Of a stretch of 64,000 nt of DNA, positions 1 to 13,260 are shown in pieces. Numbering within the stretch: position 1 is the stretch's first letter; each line of letters begins with the position of its first letter. Origin of the DNA: Paraescarpia echinospica (taxonomy: Eukaryota; Annelida; Polychaeta; Sabellida; Siboglinidae); contig CM034544.1 in assembly GCA_020002185.1 (NCBI GenBank), positions 31,367,285 through 31,431,284 of the forward strand, given 5' to 3'. A program made the position numbers and the translations under genes. The notes below the pieces were generated by a model that was not told the origin of the DNA, ran no database searches, and saw nothing but the letters and a program-made list of their open reading frames with translations.

Positions 1-1888
1 TCAATCGAGCCGTTCAGCAACCCTCCGAGCAAGCAGGCACTTCTGTTCTAGACCATATCCAGTGGATGTTGTTTTTAGTGAAGCAAACTCAATTGGATCC
101 GAGACATAAAGAGTCCAGCTAAAGACGAGGATGTCTGTTTTGTTACCCGGAATCAATGGTCAGGAGAGTAGAAAACAGCCAACTTCAAAGATACCTGGGG
201 GTAGGGGTGCGCGCCCGAGAACAGATAGTACTAAGAAGGCGCAGTGAGAGGAGAACGCGGAGTACACACTGGACCGCTATTTGTTGTTCAGTAATCGTTA
301 GTCGCTAACACCCAATTGATTCTCCTTGTTATATTGTTAAGATCACTTGAAACTTCGCCACGTTATAAATCTATGTGGCCTACATTAGTCGATTTTACAA
401 TGGTGTTGACAAGCAAAATTAAGAGTTATATTTTTGTAAGCATATCACAAAGAATCGTCCTAACTATATTGTATTCGGCGATTAAACTCACAAGTTTTCA
501 TCAGAATAATCCCTAGCTGTGATACGTCCGATAAAATCGAACACTATCGAAGTCATAGTGGAAACGTTTCAGCTATGACAATTCAAAATAATGAAAATGG
601 TAAAAGTATAATAAAAATCATCCTAAATATGTACTCAACCGTCAGAACTTCATCATATTTCATCAGGATAATCGCAGTGATATACTACTTCTCATATAAC
701 AATACTATTAACGTTATCGGTAACACTTTTGAGTAGTGACAATTCAAAGAACTGCATCTTCTGCGTGCGTATACTCTGGCAGCTCAATAATCGTAGGCCT
801 GACTATCCGCCAAAATGGCGAGCGAGCCGCTCCAGAGTGTATTTCTAACATTATTGTATTACGCGCGAAAGCACGGTCGTAACTTATATATGGGCAAAAG
901 TTATTTTTGTTTGCAAACTGCAGAAAAAGTGTCTTTGGTCTATTGTTTTAACAAATGTAATAGTACTGGGAGCATCTAGACGCATTCCAATATTTCCTTT
1001 TATGTATTAGCATATTCTGAGTAAGACAAGCAACGTGATTTGTTATCAACGGTGGCGGGTGTCGTAATAAACATCACCGATATGTGTCAAAACCAATCAG
1101 ATTTGCCGGCGCACGCCGGTGACCTGTAAATGCCGACTACGGAAATTCGTAAAGAATTTCTTGTAGTGCTTATCGGATATCCATTAAAATGTATAGCGAC
1201 TGATGTTTGTTTAACTAATATTATCATTAATGTATTTGAGGCATACTTCTATATTTACCGATTACTACCTACTAACAATAATACTCTCGTCACATCCAGG
1301 CACATCCACTCTACGGTCGCTCTCTACTACGACACGCTCAGTAATTAGTGCTTGTCTGCAGTACGTTACTAGATTAGCGCCAATTGCTGTGCAACCTCAT
1401 TACAAGCAGATAACTAGGTCATTGAAGACCACGGGAGACTTGCAAGAAAGGGTCACGTGATAGTGCTGCCTCCACCAGAACTAGCCTTTGTTCTGCTATA
1501 TTCACTCCGAACATTGCATGTGCATATTGAAACAATGTGAGATTGTTGTCAGGAAGTGCCTTATCATATTGTAAAGTATTATTAACTGAATGTATTTGTA
1601 TGTTATCTACAATGTGGACCAACAGTAGTGTTCCAATGTACGAGATTCTTCGGATAGGATCAATTAAAATAAAATACAGGGAATAAGTACTATAGATGAT
1701 ACATCTAACATGTTCTGGAATACTTCAAACTAAAATAATGGGTACTCTAAAAATAATACCAGATCATATAACAATTTGCTGAACTTACCTTAATAACTGT
1801 GTTATTATTCACAGCCAATGATATGATAGTTATTTCTCTCGAAAAATAACTGTATACTTAATAGTAAAAGTAGCATGTACTGTTTAAT
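1..1888. other. No gene recognised
   Basis: I see no convincing coding region here; open frames are short and lack family motifs. Two stretches, about 494-583 and 652-748, look like diverged copies of each other: both start near a 'tttcatcag-ataatc' word and end near 'gtgacaattcaaag' or a close variant. This is probably an old local duplication. Confidence 0.55.
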
Positions 1889-1896
1889 TTGACAAC

Positions 1897-1948
1897 GCAT
1901 ATATATATATATATTTATGTATATATATATATATATATAAATATTATG

Positions 1949-1981
<33 letters not shown>

Positions 1982-1982
1982 G
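1897..1982. repeat. (TA)n microsatellite
   Basis: Alternating TA tract with small interruptions, lying just left of a SINE and a second TA-centred palindrome. Confidence 0.9.
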
Positions 1983-2042
1983 TAATTATTATTGTTATTG
2001 CAGTGCTTATCAGTATAAATAAAATCTGCATCATCGTTATAT

Positions 2043-2240
2043 CACACCATCTCGACATATGTGGGAAGCGTTCAGCCACGCTGCAATTACACACATATCC
2101 ACCATTGTCTATAACTAGTGTACTGTAGCAACGTAGAGTGAAAGAATATGTCCAGTGTTCGAAACGACACCAATAGAATTCGAACCCCTAATCAATCGAT
2201 TGAAAGTAAGACATTCCAACACTACGCCACTGCGCTCCAG
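2043..2240 (-). mobile_element. tRNA-derived SINE (family A), minus strand
   Basis: On the minus strand, reading from 2240 leftwards, the sequence starts with a tRNA-like head (words 'gcgcagtggcgtagtg' and 'ggggttcgaattc', the latter a B-box-like GTTCGAAT core). It continues into a body with 'gctgcaatta' and 'ccaccattgtctata'-type words. The same head and body recur near 37.6, 41.8, 54.5, 57.8 and 59.4 kb, so this is a dispersed family. The 3' tail present in other copies is missing here. Confidence 0.7.
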
Positions 2241-2274
<34 letters not shown>

Positions 2275-2452
2275 CATATATATATGTATATATATATATA
2301 CATATATATATGTATATATATATATACACTGGAGCGCAGTGGCGTAGTGTTGGAATGTCTTACTTTCAATCGATTGATTAGGGGTTCGAATTCTATTGGT
2401 GTCGTTTCGAACACTGGGCATATTCTTTCACTCTACGTTGCTACAGTACACT
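2117..2452. repeat. Near-perfect palindrome made from a SINE head, (TA)n centre
   Basis: Left arm 2117-2240 and right arm 2329-2452 are reverse complements over 124 bp with one mismatch that I can find. The 88-bp spacer is TA-rich with tata/cata variants. The right arm is therefore an inverted copy of the SINE head in the left arm. The SINE continues to the left of the palindrome, but the right arm stops at another TA tract. Confidence 0.88.
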
Positions 2453-3629
2453 ATATATATATGTATATATATATATATATATGTGTGTGTATATATGCAT
2501 ATATCGGTAAGTCTATCAATCTAAGTCCGCCACGCTACACCACTTCGTTCTCTCCGTGAGTAGGACGGTCAATCGAAACTAATATCATTGCTATATAAAT
2601 GAATGTAACAATTTCATCACGGGCGGTGCTGGCGATGCTTTGGCGAAAGCAGCAGTTGGCATAGACACTTTCTGAAATTAAATACAGCTATTCGATGACT
2701 CCATTAAGCCGGCGCACACGTCGGATTTATATCAGAGATCCCAGACCCGTGGACGATGCGAGCATTTGTCTTCGTGTAATGTGAATCTAAATAGAACCAG
2801 CAATAATATAAATAGCGCACGACGAAGCACACATAGTTGGATTCCGGTAACGAATTGAAAATTAGATGGTGTGTTCTGAAATAGCGTGCTACATTATGCA
2901 CTTCTAATTGTTCAACTATCAGTACACATGATCGATATACCAATCAATTTCTTCGTAGCAGAACTATGTCTACCTATTGACAGTGATATACTACTTTAAA
3001 CACAGTGGTAATTATTGACACTGTAGCACGTGCATTTCACTGCAATAGTGGAAAATCGTATAGACGCTGCGCAACATGTCAGTGTGGCCAGGATACCGTG
3101 ATGGACAGGTAGTGGACAATGTAAATTGTCCATTCGAGACTGTATCAAGTAGATAGGTTGTTGTTATAGACAGGTGTCCTCTATCGTAGGTATAACATAT
3201 AATGCGCGTAACTTGCAAACATATTACAATCACATAATATAATTCACGCCTTTTTTAAAGTCAACTAATCTATTGTATTACGTAATATTAATTACACCAG
3301 TGTCGTTCTCTTTCTATTTTCACATAGATAATTTGTACACACCGGGATATTCCATCCAGAGTTTTGCTTCTGAACAGCCTACTCTGCTGCATGAAGGGAA
3401 TGTATGTCGACGTTCATTTAAAGATTTACAAGAATGCCAAAACATACATGTGGGTAGGTTACGGAGCTAGGTTGTTTTACTTCATCGCCAAATTCGGTGC
3501 TTTCCCAATGCAGAAGGAAATATAGGACTTTTAGATGCCTTGAACCTCGAAAGCTAGTGAGGATACTGTTCACGGCCAAGAGACTCGTGTAATGGATGTC
3601 ACAGCTTACCAAAACAAGATCCCCGTACC
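2453..3629. other. No gene recognised; short TA/TG tract at left edge
   Basis: A TA/TG tract occupies about 2453-2500. The rest has no open frame with recognisable motifs. One short plus-strand word resembling a T-box signature (about 3577-3621) is treated as a finding, not as a gene. Confidence 0.5.
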
Positions 3630-4190
3630 GATGTCATTAAGTGCGGCGAGAAAGTTGGACTGATGACAGTAGATGGCAAGAAACCAACGCGTTTACCAAC
3701 TGAGCTAGCGGCACCAACAGAAATTCACTGACTGATTTAAGTTGTTATGATAAATTGTACAACTCCTGCTTCATATATCGATATTCTAGTGATATTATGA
3801 GATTATACACGTTACTTTCTGTAGCTGGATACAATATATGTTTGCTATGTATGTTTATTAGTGTATATGATCTCCCGTTGGTTGCATTCGATGTAATTAT
3901 TCTGAAAACTAGCCCAAGCTCGGCGAAACCTAGTCGACTTGTAGGCCCATTCGCATTCGTTGTTTTTAATAAAATTCGATTCGTGTGGAACCGTAAGATA
4001 ACTGCTTGTTCCTTTATGATGACTGGTGTTTGTATTACGTCGGAATATTGCACAATAACTCATCCTGACGCTGTTTTCGACCCAAAAGCTATCCTTGTAA
4101 ACATGCTCTGAATGCATGGAAAGGGTCGGCCTGATGCGAGTGTGTGTCATTAGTGACGCCACGATACCACGTAATCGCCTAGCTCATTAA
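3630..4190 (+). mobile_element. Copy 1 of a tRNA-containing inverted-repeat element
   Basis: This copy matches, with divergence, the reverse complement of about 4332-4800 and the direct sequence of about 5310-5850. Near its left end (about 3680-3715) the minus strand holds an A-box-like tRNA word ('tagctcagttggtaaacg'). The right end carries 'tcgcctagctcatta', mirrored at 4332. No conserved protein frame was found, and the open frames visible in the three copies shift and break independently. Confidence 0.7.
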
Positions 4191-4331
4191 AAGACGGGCT
4201 TAAAATCAAATTTATGCTACAAATGCATTTCGCTGTATTTGTTTAATGTTGTCAAATGTTACATACAATGTTAAACTTTGTGTACACATGGAAAAAGGAT
4301 TTTAGTTAATGCCTTATTTTTATATCCTTTA

Positions 4332-5080
4332 ATGAGCTAGGCGATCACGTGGTATCGTGACATCACAGACGACATATACTCGCACCAGGCCGACCCCTTG
4401 CATGCATTCAGAGCATGTTTACAAAGATAGCTTTTGGGTCGAAACGAGCGTCAGAATTAGTTATTCCGATGTAATTCAAACACTAGTTATGATACAGGAA
4501 CAAGCAGTTATCTTACTGTTCTACAGGAATCCAATTTTTTTTCTTCAAAACAATGAATGCGAATGGGCCTACAAGCCGGCGAGGTTTCGCGGAGCTTCGG
4601 CTCGTTTTCAGAATAATTATATCGATTGCAACCCACCGGAGATAATCTCCACCAATAAACATACTTAGCAAACAGATATTGTATCCAGCTACAAAAAGTA
4701 ACGTTGTTTAATCTCATAATATCACTAGAATACCGATATATGAAGGAGGAGTTATTCAACTTATCATAACAACTTAAATCAGTCAGTGCAATTTCGTTGT
4801 TCTTGGTCGCTCGGTCGAGTGAAGCTCTTGTTTCGAGTAATTTGTCTTACAATCGGGCGACGCCGGTTCTGACAGCGAACAATTAATTTTCTTGACACTT
4901 ATTTTGTTTCTGTTTTCACCAAGCAAAATAAACCAAATAATGTTTATACTACGATGCACTGTTAGTAAATATTTAAGAACTTTTGTAGTAATATGATAAT
5001 TATATATAACGATGTTTATTTATCCAAACAAATATAATGTAATGGATATATAATTTATATATATATATATATTGTACAGT
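4332..5080 (-). mobile_element. Copy 2 of the element, inverted
   Basis: This is the reverse complement of copy 1 over about 460 bp (4332-4800). It is also the reverse complement of copy 3 over a longer stretch that includes the tRNA-like part ('gggcgacgccggttc', about 4856-4870) and a tail starting 'ttcttgacactta'. It faces copy 1 across a roughly 140-bp spacer, and meets copy 3 at an AT-rich centre near 5085. Confidence 0.7.
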
Positions 5081-5084
5081 AATA

Positions 5085-5850
5085 TAATTATTGTAATTAT
5101 ATATGTGAAAACAAATTGTGATTTGTCTGGATAAATACAATTTAGAAACATTGTTATATATAATGACCATACTTTTTTTTCGCGGCGAATAAATAATTAC
5201 TACAAAAATTAAAACAATATTTACAAACAGTGCATCATAGGGTAGCAATTATCTGGTATATATTATTTAGTGAAAACATAAACAAAAAGTGTCAAGAAAA
5301 TGAATGGTTCGCTGTCAGCCTTGAACCGGCGTCGCCCGATTGTAAAATAAATTACAGGAAAACAACGCGTCTATCGACTGAGCTGCCGAGAACAACGGAA
5401 ATTCACTGACTGATTTAAGTTGTTATGATACGTTGTACAACTCCTCCTTCTTATATCGATATTCTAGTCATATTATGAGATTAAACAACTTTGCTTTCTG
5501 TAACTGGATACAATCTATGTTTGCTACGTATGTTTATTGGTGTAGATTATCTCCGGTGGGTTGCAATCGATATAATTATTCTGAAAACGAGCCGAAGCAT
5601 CGCGAAACCTCGCCGGCTTGTACTAGTTGGAGGCCCATTCGCATTCATTGTTTTGGATAAAATTGGATTCATGTGGAACCGTAAGATAACTTCTTGTTTC
5701 TGCATGATGACAAGTGTTTGTATTACATCGTAATATCGCATAATAACTCATTCTGACGCTCGTTTCCAACCAAAAGTTATCCTTGTAAACATGCTCTGAC
5801 TGCATGCAAGGGGTCGGCCTGTAGCGAGTATAAATCGTCTGTGACGTCAC
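5085..5850 (+). mobile_element. Copy 3 of the element
   Basis: Same orientation as copy 1. The minus strand at about 5310-5395 reads like a tRNA: an A-box-like 'ggcagctcagtcgatag' and a B-box-like 'gccggttcaaggc' at tRNA-like spacing. Shared words with copy 2 include 'gatgcactgtt', 'gtaaatatt' and 'tttttgtagtaat' near the centre. The right end falls in 'gtctgtgacgtcac', after which similarity to the other copies stops. Confidence 0.7.
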
Positions 5851-7396
5851 ATCTCGGCATCCCGAAAAGCGAGCCAAAAATATGCATGTTCGAAAAAGTC
5901 CGAATGAACAGCATATAATGTGGCATTTCTAATTGATTGAATTTTTATATTTTTTGGCTTGCTGGACATGGACATGTTTAGCAGGATGTAATATAATATG
6001 AATTCAAGCAATATGTATTTGTGTTCCCTTTAACAAACGCAGGAAACAAGCGCGCAGCAATCACTTCGGAAAAAACGGTCCCTGCGTCATAGACTTGGCA
6101 GTATGGAGTAGACGCTGGCACAGTAATGATGATGTCTACACTCATACTACCAGCATAGCAATACGAATATTATTTAACAATTCCACACTATCACGAATAG
6201 GGCCTATCGATGAACGTGAACTTCTCATTATTTCTTACCTTCGTCATTTTAACATTGAGAATCTGCGAGCGCGTTATGAACGGTTCTTATGTAATGATGT
6301 GCTTTCTACTATTTGATAAATATTACCATCAGGACTGTCATTTATCAAGGCATCTCGTCTTGTACGCTTAAACGCTTATACCCACGAGCGCATCCACACG
6401 CACACGCACACGCAAACGTACACGCGCACTTACGCATAAGCGCGCGCGCACGCACACACACACACACAAAACACACACACATACACACACAAACACACAC
6501 GCAGGCGCGCGCAGGCAAGCCTGCATGCATGCAAACACTGCATCTGTATTGTTTTTTTAATCGAATTATCACATTAAATATATAATTTCCGTATCACTGA
6601 ATTAGTCGACATACACAAAAGTATTTTCGCAATAGAACATATGGGAAAAATTGGCGCCGTAGTCTGACAACCGACAAGGACTCATCTTGATGTACTCATT
6701 GACTACGCCAACGCCTACGAGGATATTGCATAATTCAGATCAGCTACAGCATTATCATGCCGGTCGACCGCCCATCGCCATTGAAGGTAGATAAAACTAT
6801 CTCGCCGGGCGTTTTCCCAACGGAACGAGACGGGCGGCGTGCGATCGCACAGATCCGCTTGAAGATGGTACAGTGGTGTTACGTATACGACCACTGTACA
6901 GTAGCGTAGAATCTGAATATTGGCTGCATTTACAGGACGTTGAAAAATAACAACGCAGGATAACAGTTTAAGACACCATGGGTCACATCGCTCTCAAGTT
7001 ATGAATGCATGAATGAATCGTTTATTATAGAAAGCCATGATACAGTACATTCGATGGTACATTTTATACAGACATTGTCATAGTTTATTTTATGAGGGTA
7101 TTCAGCCACGAGAGGCTGATTTTTCATCTCAATTCATGTAATACATACGTAATTCCATGGTGCAAGTAGAATAGTTTAACAAAATAGAAGACAGATTATG
7201 CAATTGAGAAAACAAAACAGCTACATAAATCACATCATTACATTTTTTTATAAATTATGAATTCACACATTAAAATTACAACAATGAACGTTAATTATAT
7301 GTCATTGATATTATTTACTGAGAAACTATCTTGAGTTGACATTTGACACACGTGTGTGAGTATGTTATTTTTATAATACACACCTACTCAAGCATA
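5851..7396. other. No gene recognised; CA/CG-rich tract at 6390-6520
   Basis: A degenerate (CA)n/(CG)n tract at about 6390-6520 creates artefactual open frames on both strands. A short hairpin (10-bp stem 'gtacagtggt') lies at about 6868-6899. Nothing else is recognisable. Confidence 0.5.
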
Positions 7397-7698
7397 TGTT
7401 GGGATGACCAGTGACACTGATTGGTCATTAAATATGTTGGGATAACCAGTGACACTGATTGGTCATTAAATATGTTGGGATAACCAGTGACACTGATTGG
7501 TCATTAAATATGTTGGGATAACAGTGACACTGATTGGTCATTAAATATGTTGGGATAACCAGTGACACTGATTGGTCATTAAATATGTTGGGATAACCAG
7601 TGACACTGATTGGTCATTAAATATGTTAGGATAACCAGTGACACTGATTGGTCATTAAATATGTTGGGATAACCAGTGACACTGATTGGTCATTAATG
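7397..7698. repeat. 38-bp tandem repeat, about 8 copies
   Basis: Units begin 'tgttgggataaccagtgac', with starts at 7397, 7435 and 7473. Copies are almost identical; one lacks a base. The spacing is not a multiple of three and no gene overlaps it. Confidence 0.95.
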
Positions 7699-8100
7699 AA
7701 ATACAATGTAACATAACTTTTGAACACTTTGAAGGGTTTTGTTTGAACGATCCTCATAAATTTTGTTCGCAAGAAGTCGTCAACAATGGGGGAATGATTA
7801 AGTTGAATGAATCATGTTCCTTGCTGGATTTGTTGTCAACGAAGCGTCTGTTATACTAGAACGCGATGCCGTTCACTATCGCACTAATCAATTTGTTGAT
7901 GGTGGCAAGTTTGCTGTTGACTTTGAAACTGTCTCGAGCATGTATGTGCGTAGTCGTAGACGTAGTCATGGAGAGTTGTTGTTCTCTGCTTCCTCGGGAA
8001 AATACTTAAGATTCTGACCACGCCCAAAGAGGCTGAACTGCGGTTGCAAGCAGTTATGTAATAACATCCTGTGGTCAAGACAGCACAGCGACATATTGTG
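7699..8100. other. No supported gene
   Basis: A 67-codon plus-strand open frame at 7814-8017 shows no recognisable family, splice signal or repeat. I do not call it a gene. Confidence 0.5.
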
Positions 8101-8156
<56 letters not shown>

Positions 8157-8455
8157 GGCGTGTGCGTATGCGTGTAAGCGTGCGTGTGTGCGTGTGTGCG
8201 TGTGTGCGTGTGTGCGTGTGTGCGTGTGTGTGTGTGTGCGTGTGTGCGTGTGTGTTTGCGTGTATGCGTGTATGCGTGTATGCGTGTATGCATGTATGCA
8301 TGTATGCATGTATGCATGTATGTATGTATGTACGTGTGTACGTATGTACGTATGTATGTATGTACCTATGTACTTACGTACATATGTACGTATGTGTGTG
8401 TGTGTATTCGTATAAGTATGTATGCATGTGTACATGTATGCTTGTATGTATATAT
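8101..8455. repeat. Compound (TG)n / (TGCG) / (TATG)n microsatellite
   Basis: Pure TG at the left grades into TGTGCG and then TATG/TACG steps. The Cys/Val and His/Thr proteins read through it are artefacts of the repeat. Confidence 0.95.
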
Positions 8456-11400
8456 ATACACAGCTGCCTTCTGCTACAAGAGCTTCCACCTTTCTATTGT
8501 TTTAATCTGTCTACGGTTGTTCGACTTTCACATGTTGTTCTCTCTCAAAGTGAGTGTCTTCACTTTCATTGGAGTGGTATGTAGTAGGCCTATGCTAACC
8601 TTATGTTGATTCATGTTGCATGAAACAAACGTTTCGATCGTTATTGCAACATTATTTATTTCATTTGATTGACATTTCACGTGTATTTCTTAAGTGTGTA
8701 TTAATTACTGACACAAATTTAGTGAAATCGTTAAATCTACTAACAGTGTTGTACAAATATTGTTATTCTTCCTATTTTGTTATATTGTTATAACATGGTA
8801 ACATGGTAGTTATTAATGTATCGCATGTTATAAAAGGGATGGGGACAGTGTTTAATAAGTATAACACTTCAACTGTGTCCATTTCCACAATTGTGAACTA
8901 TTGTTATAGACACATGTACCAGTTGATTGTGGAAATAAACATTCATTCAATTCAACTTTCCTCCCAGGAAGTGCTTGTAGCAAGGTACAATGCCGTCACC
9001 GCCTTATCTCTGGCACGTCGCCATCATGGTACAGAGGCGTTGACTAATTGGTGGACACATGCAGCGCCCCCCGCGGCGCCCACCCGACACAGCGCCACGG
9101 TCACGTCACTTATCAGCTGTAAGATTTAGTGCAGGCTCTTATCCTAATTTTGTGCCATCAAACTAGGCACATAGACGACTGTATGAGCGATATGACGAGA
9201 GAACTGCAGCTGCGTAGCAGAGGAATTGCTGAGTTATCCTGTAAATGCATCACTGATGCAACATGAGCAGACATTCGTGATGAGATTGTAACTTTCTTTT
9301 GATCATCTTACATGTCTACCGGGCATATTATACAGTCAACGTTGTTGACATTTACAACTGAATCACTTTTGGAAATTAAAAAATTATAGTCACCATTTTA
9401 CACAGATAAATTATGACATATGATTTCACTTTGCTCTGTTATCCTATATAATCATATTGTTTTATATATATTTTCTAATCACGTTCTTTATCGTGCATTT
9501 ATTGTTCCATAAACTACACGTTCTAATACGACTACTGCACAACATGTGACCATTTGTGTTTCTTTTATTAAAACAATTATGGAATATGATCGGAAAGTAA
9601 CCAATACGGACCACCCGTTCTTGAATGATCCAACATTGTTTCTTCAATGGCCACGACATGATGTGTGTAGCTGTCTTACGAACGCAACATTCAGAAATAT
9701 GGGAAGCCCCGTATTTATACTTGCTGTAAATACAGTACATAGTTATATTTGCTAATATGAATATACATATTAGCAATGTAGATGATACGCGGTGAAAAAT
9801 AATGTCGACTACATCGAATAAACTATCGTAGGAGGTTAGTGCTGTATAATGTTTATTGAAAGTACAATTACCGTGTAAATCCTGCTTTTAGATGGTGCGA
9901 CGTCGATGGCAATGTAGACGTTGGTATGATCCTTCTGGAGCGTTACCGAGAAGTTAATAAAAAGTCTTCCTTGTGGTTGATAGTTGGCGTATTGCACCAT
10001 GTTGTGGCGTACATCCGTGCCCCGCGGCTTCCGGATAAGCTACTCCTAGGATACACGACGATCATATGAGATATGCACTTTGGTAGAGCATATCATGCCT
10101 GTCAGGTTGTTCGGTCTTTTCTCGTCAGTCATCCCCCACGATATCCTTTCTCTGCAGGTGTTGATGCAGGTGCCTTCGTCAGGCCATACAACTCGTTAAA
10201 TCATCATTACGATTTATTTTAAAAAAGCAATATTAATAATTTCTATAAATCTTGGGGCAGATATATGTGGTTCATCAAGATTTACAAGTAATTGGCTAAT
10301 TACTTGTATCTATCCGCCATCATTGTCTACTTGTAGCGAATATAGACTGTGTATCATATATAATAATTTCATTTGTAAATACCATCCTCGTGAGCCAGAG
10401 GGCGCAGATAGCTACATAAGAATCACTACCCTAACACCTCCCTTGCCTTGCCACATTGACTTGTCGAACCGTGGATGTTAGCGTTTCTACATTTAGGCAT
10501 TTTTTAGACATGCATAGGACACTTAACTCCAATAGCTTGACATTACCTCTCGTCGATGGTCTGACGGTTGACGACAGGCTTTTCCTTGAAGTGCTTTTAT
10601 CGAGACGAAAACAACTGGTACGAAGTACAACTGATCAGCAGCCTTCTCTACACTGCGTGGATAAATATCAGGGGTCGTGTAATTCACTGCCGTGGATGGT
10701 CATGTATGACAGCTGCACTGCATTGCCCCTTGCAGTAATACAACGCAATGTGTGGACCTACTTTGAATCACTTCTACTACGTACCATTTGTTGCCCTCTT
10801 CCCGTTATTCTAACAACCAACTCAAATTCAAAATGCAAAACAAAATGCATGTTATTACACGTCCGACGGGCGACCACAGGTTAAACACTGGCGTAAGGAA
10901 AATACGTGTTTGTATGCAAGGCCCATAATGCCTACATCTGGATACACAATATAACTCTAAAGACAAAAATAAATGACACTATGCCTGTATTACAGTAATG
11001 TTTACAATTACATACAGCTGTATTGTGTACTGTTTTATAGATACACATTTTAAATATTTTTTTAGTTCGGATTTCAATCCAGTATCACAGCAAGTGAATT
11101 GGGAGCAGCTAATACAGCCCTTTTAAAGGTTTTCACAGAACGATACCATCGGTCCACCTAATCAAACGTATGATGTATCTGCGACATAGATACATACAGT
11201 ATTTTTGGTAAGTTTGGATTCCCCAAAATGCGATGTGATATTCATGTACGTTTAAGGTGACGACCATATCTCAGATATCCAGAACGTGATGGCCACATCG
11301 CGAATAAGATGATTGCGGCGTTGTAAGTGGATGTTGTCTCAATCTCGCTGAGGCCAAATATGTATTGGTCGTCAGTCAATGTGGTTGTTACGTCGCAAAG

Positions 11401-11608
11401 CAACGCGACGTAACAAACACGGGCCTGCGACGTAACAAAGACGTCACATCTTACCATCAAATAATGACTTTGTAAGGACTTTATTTTGGAAAACTCAGCA
11501 TTAGTGGTACGTAATTCAAATTAAAAGTTAAATGTAGTTATGTAATACAACAATGGATTGTTCAATTAGCAAACGGATCTTTCGAATATTGAATATTTAA
11601 TAATATAT
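8456..11608. other. No supported gene
   Basis: I find no family motifs in 3.1 kb. The longest frame (10456-10884, plus) has no domain signature. A 54-codon minus-strand frame (9836-10000) has a mixed, protein-like composition but is within chance length. A short inverted repeat ('gttacgtcgc' with 'gcgacgtaac') sits at about 11388-11416. Confidence 0.5.
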
Positions 11609-11612
11609 ATAC

Positions 11613-11648
<36 letters not shown>

Positions 11649-11740
11649 TTGTTTGTGCGTGTGTGCGTGTGTGTGTGTTTGTTTGTGTGTGTATGTGTTT
11701 GTTTGTGTGTGTGTATGTACGTGCATGCGTGTGTGTGTGT

Positions 11741-11777
<37 letters not shown>
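11609..11777. repeat. (TA)n then (TG)n compound microsatellite
   Basis: A TA tract passes into TG with TTTG and TACG interruptions. Confidence 0.95.
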
Positions 11778-13260
11778 TATATAATAAATTAATGATCCAC
11801 TATTTCGCCATCATAGTCTTCACTTTCAGGTTTCGTTTTATAGTATGTATATCACATCGCAAAAACTCCAACACCATAAACTTCGACGTTAACTGAGAAC
11901 GTTTTCTCCTGAGCGTGAAGCTGGGCGCAGAGTAGTTGAGTATCGGCGACCTTTTAAGAAAGTTCTTCGCACGTTCCGGTGTGGCTAGTTGAAAAATTTT
12001 CATTTAGAGTTTTTGTTCAGTTGTAACGTTTCCTCTAACTGACTATTTGTGTTTGTACATAATAACTATCTAATCTAAATGATAAGGTATGTGACGTCGT
12101 GGCAAAGTCGCTACGATGGCGTATTGTTCGCTAGAACGTTACTCTACAGCAAATACAATACGTAACATGACGTCGCGTTGCGACAGACACGTTGCAGTCG
12201 CTTTTACGTCATAATTGACTATTTGTCTATTTCACGATGCGAGAAACATGTAATGCGGAAAATGTAGCGTATGTGTGGCATAAATGTGACGTACTAGTGT
12301 TTCTCCTGAATTATACCAAGGGCCTCTCGATTGCCAGTCCAGCATTCTACCTCCGATTTGCAGCGAGCCGTACAAATGACATTTGATAAAGACCGATCAG
12401 TTGCATTTCGTGGTATTGACAGCTCCGACTTTATCCACGATGAAACGTTCAGTTATTTATATATGTGATGAATTACAGCTGCCAGGATGGATTTATGTTA
12501 CGACCAGACATAGACATGATGACAACTGGCTGCGTTTTATATTATGGAAATTTGTGTTTTTTACTAATTCGCGTATTTCTGGTCATATTTAAACTTATTT
12601 ACATAATAGTTTGATCAGGACCTGAAAGTCGAAGCATAACGTCATTTTAGTAACAATTGAACATACTATGTTCGAGCAACATATATATTGATGTCCCTTT
12701 TCAGTGAAATCGGCGGCGTAATCGATACAACACAGTATAGATGTGAAAATCGACATAATACTGTGGTAGTGGAAATGATTAGTTCATATTAATCTACGTA
12801 CCAGCTTAGACGACACATAATATCTATGTAAACATCATATAGAATTGTTACAAAACTTGCAGAAACATTATTTATCGATTTCTTGTTATCATTGTAATAA
12901 AGTTGGTTCTAACAACATATTTGCCTGTTTTTTGTTGACATGCATACATAACATCATATATCACAAACTAAATCGCAAGTTGTGAAACATAACCAAAGGC
13001 ATCTGCGGAAAGAATAGTAGCATCAACGTTCGACCAACCAGCAGAAACATGTTGCGAATAACAGCGCTGTGATGTAGATGAATAACATGGTGTGATAGCA
13101 TAACTTAATTATGCAAGCATGTTATTTGGTAAATATAATGAGCATGCATAAAGGTTTTTTTAGCAATCAAATTGTTGCTAATATTTCCATTAACTGCAGT
13201 AGCAGGTATTTTTTAAGATGGCCGCCGGTAATTAGTTGATGGTGCCGTTCGATTTCATTG
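11778..13260. other. No gene recognised
   Basis: AT-rich unique DNA. No frame carries recognisable motifs on either strand. Confidence 0.5.

Noticed and set aside
3755..5877. Several 75-118-codon frames with similar peptides on both strands
   Set aside because: They recur only because the three copies of the inverted element are similar; frames shift and stop differently in each copy.
8071..8609. Long Cys/Val- and His/Thr-repeat proteins
   Set aside because: Translation of TG/CA microsatellites; the same artefact occurs at 14.5, 38, 49.9 and 59.2 kb.
9836..10039. A minus-strand frame ending in 'TNVYIAIDVAPSKS' and a short tail
   Set aside because: It looks protein-like and has a possible acceptor, but about 60 codons is within chance and no family is recognised.
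10456..10884. A 142-codon plus-strand frame
   Set aside because: No recognisable motif, repeat, signal peptide or splice signal; this length is within what unique non-coding DNA here produces.
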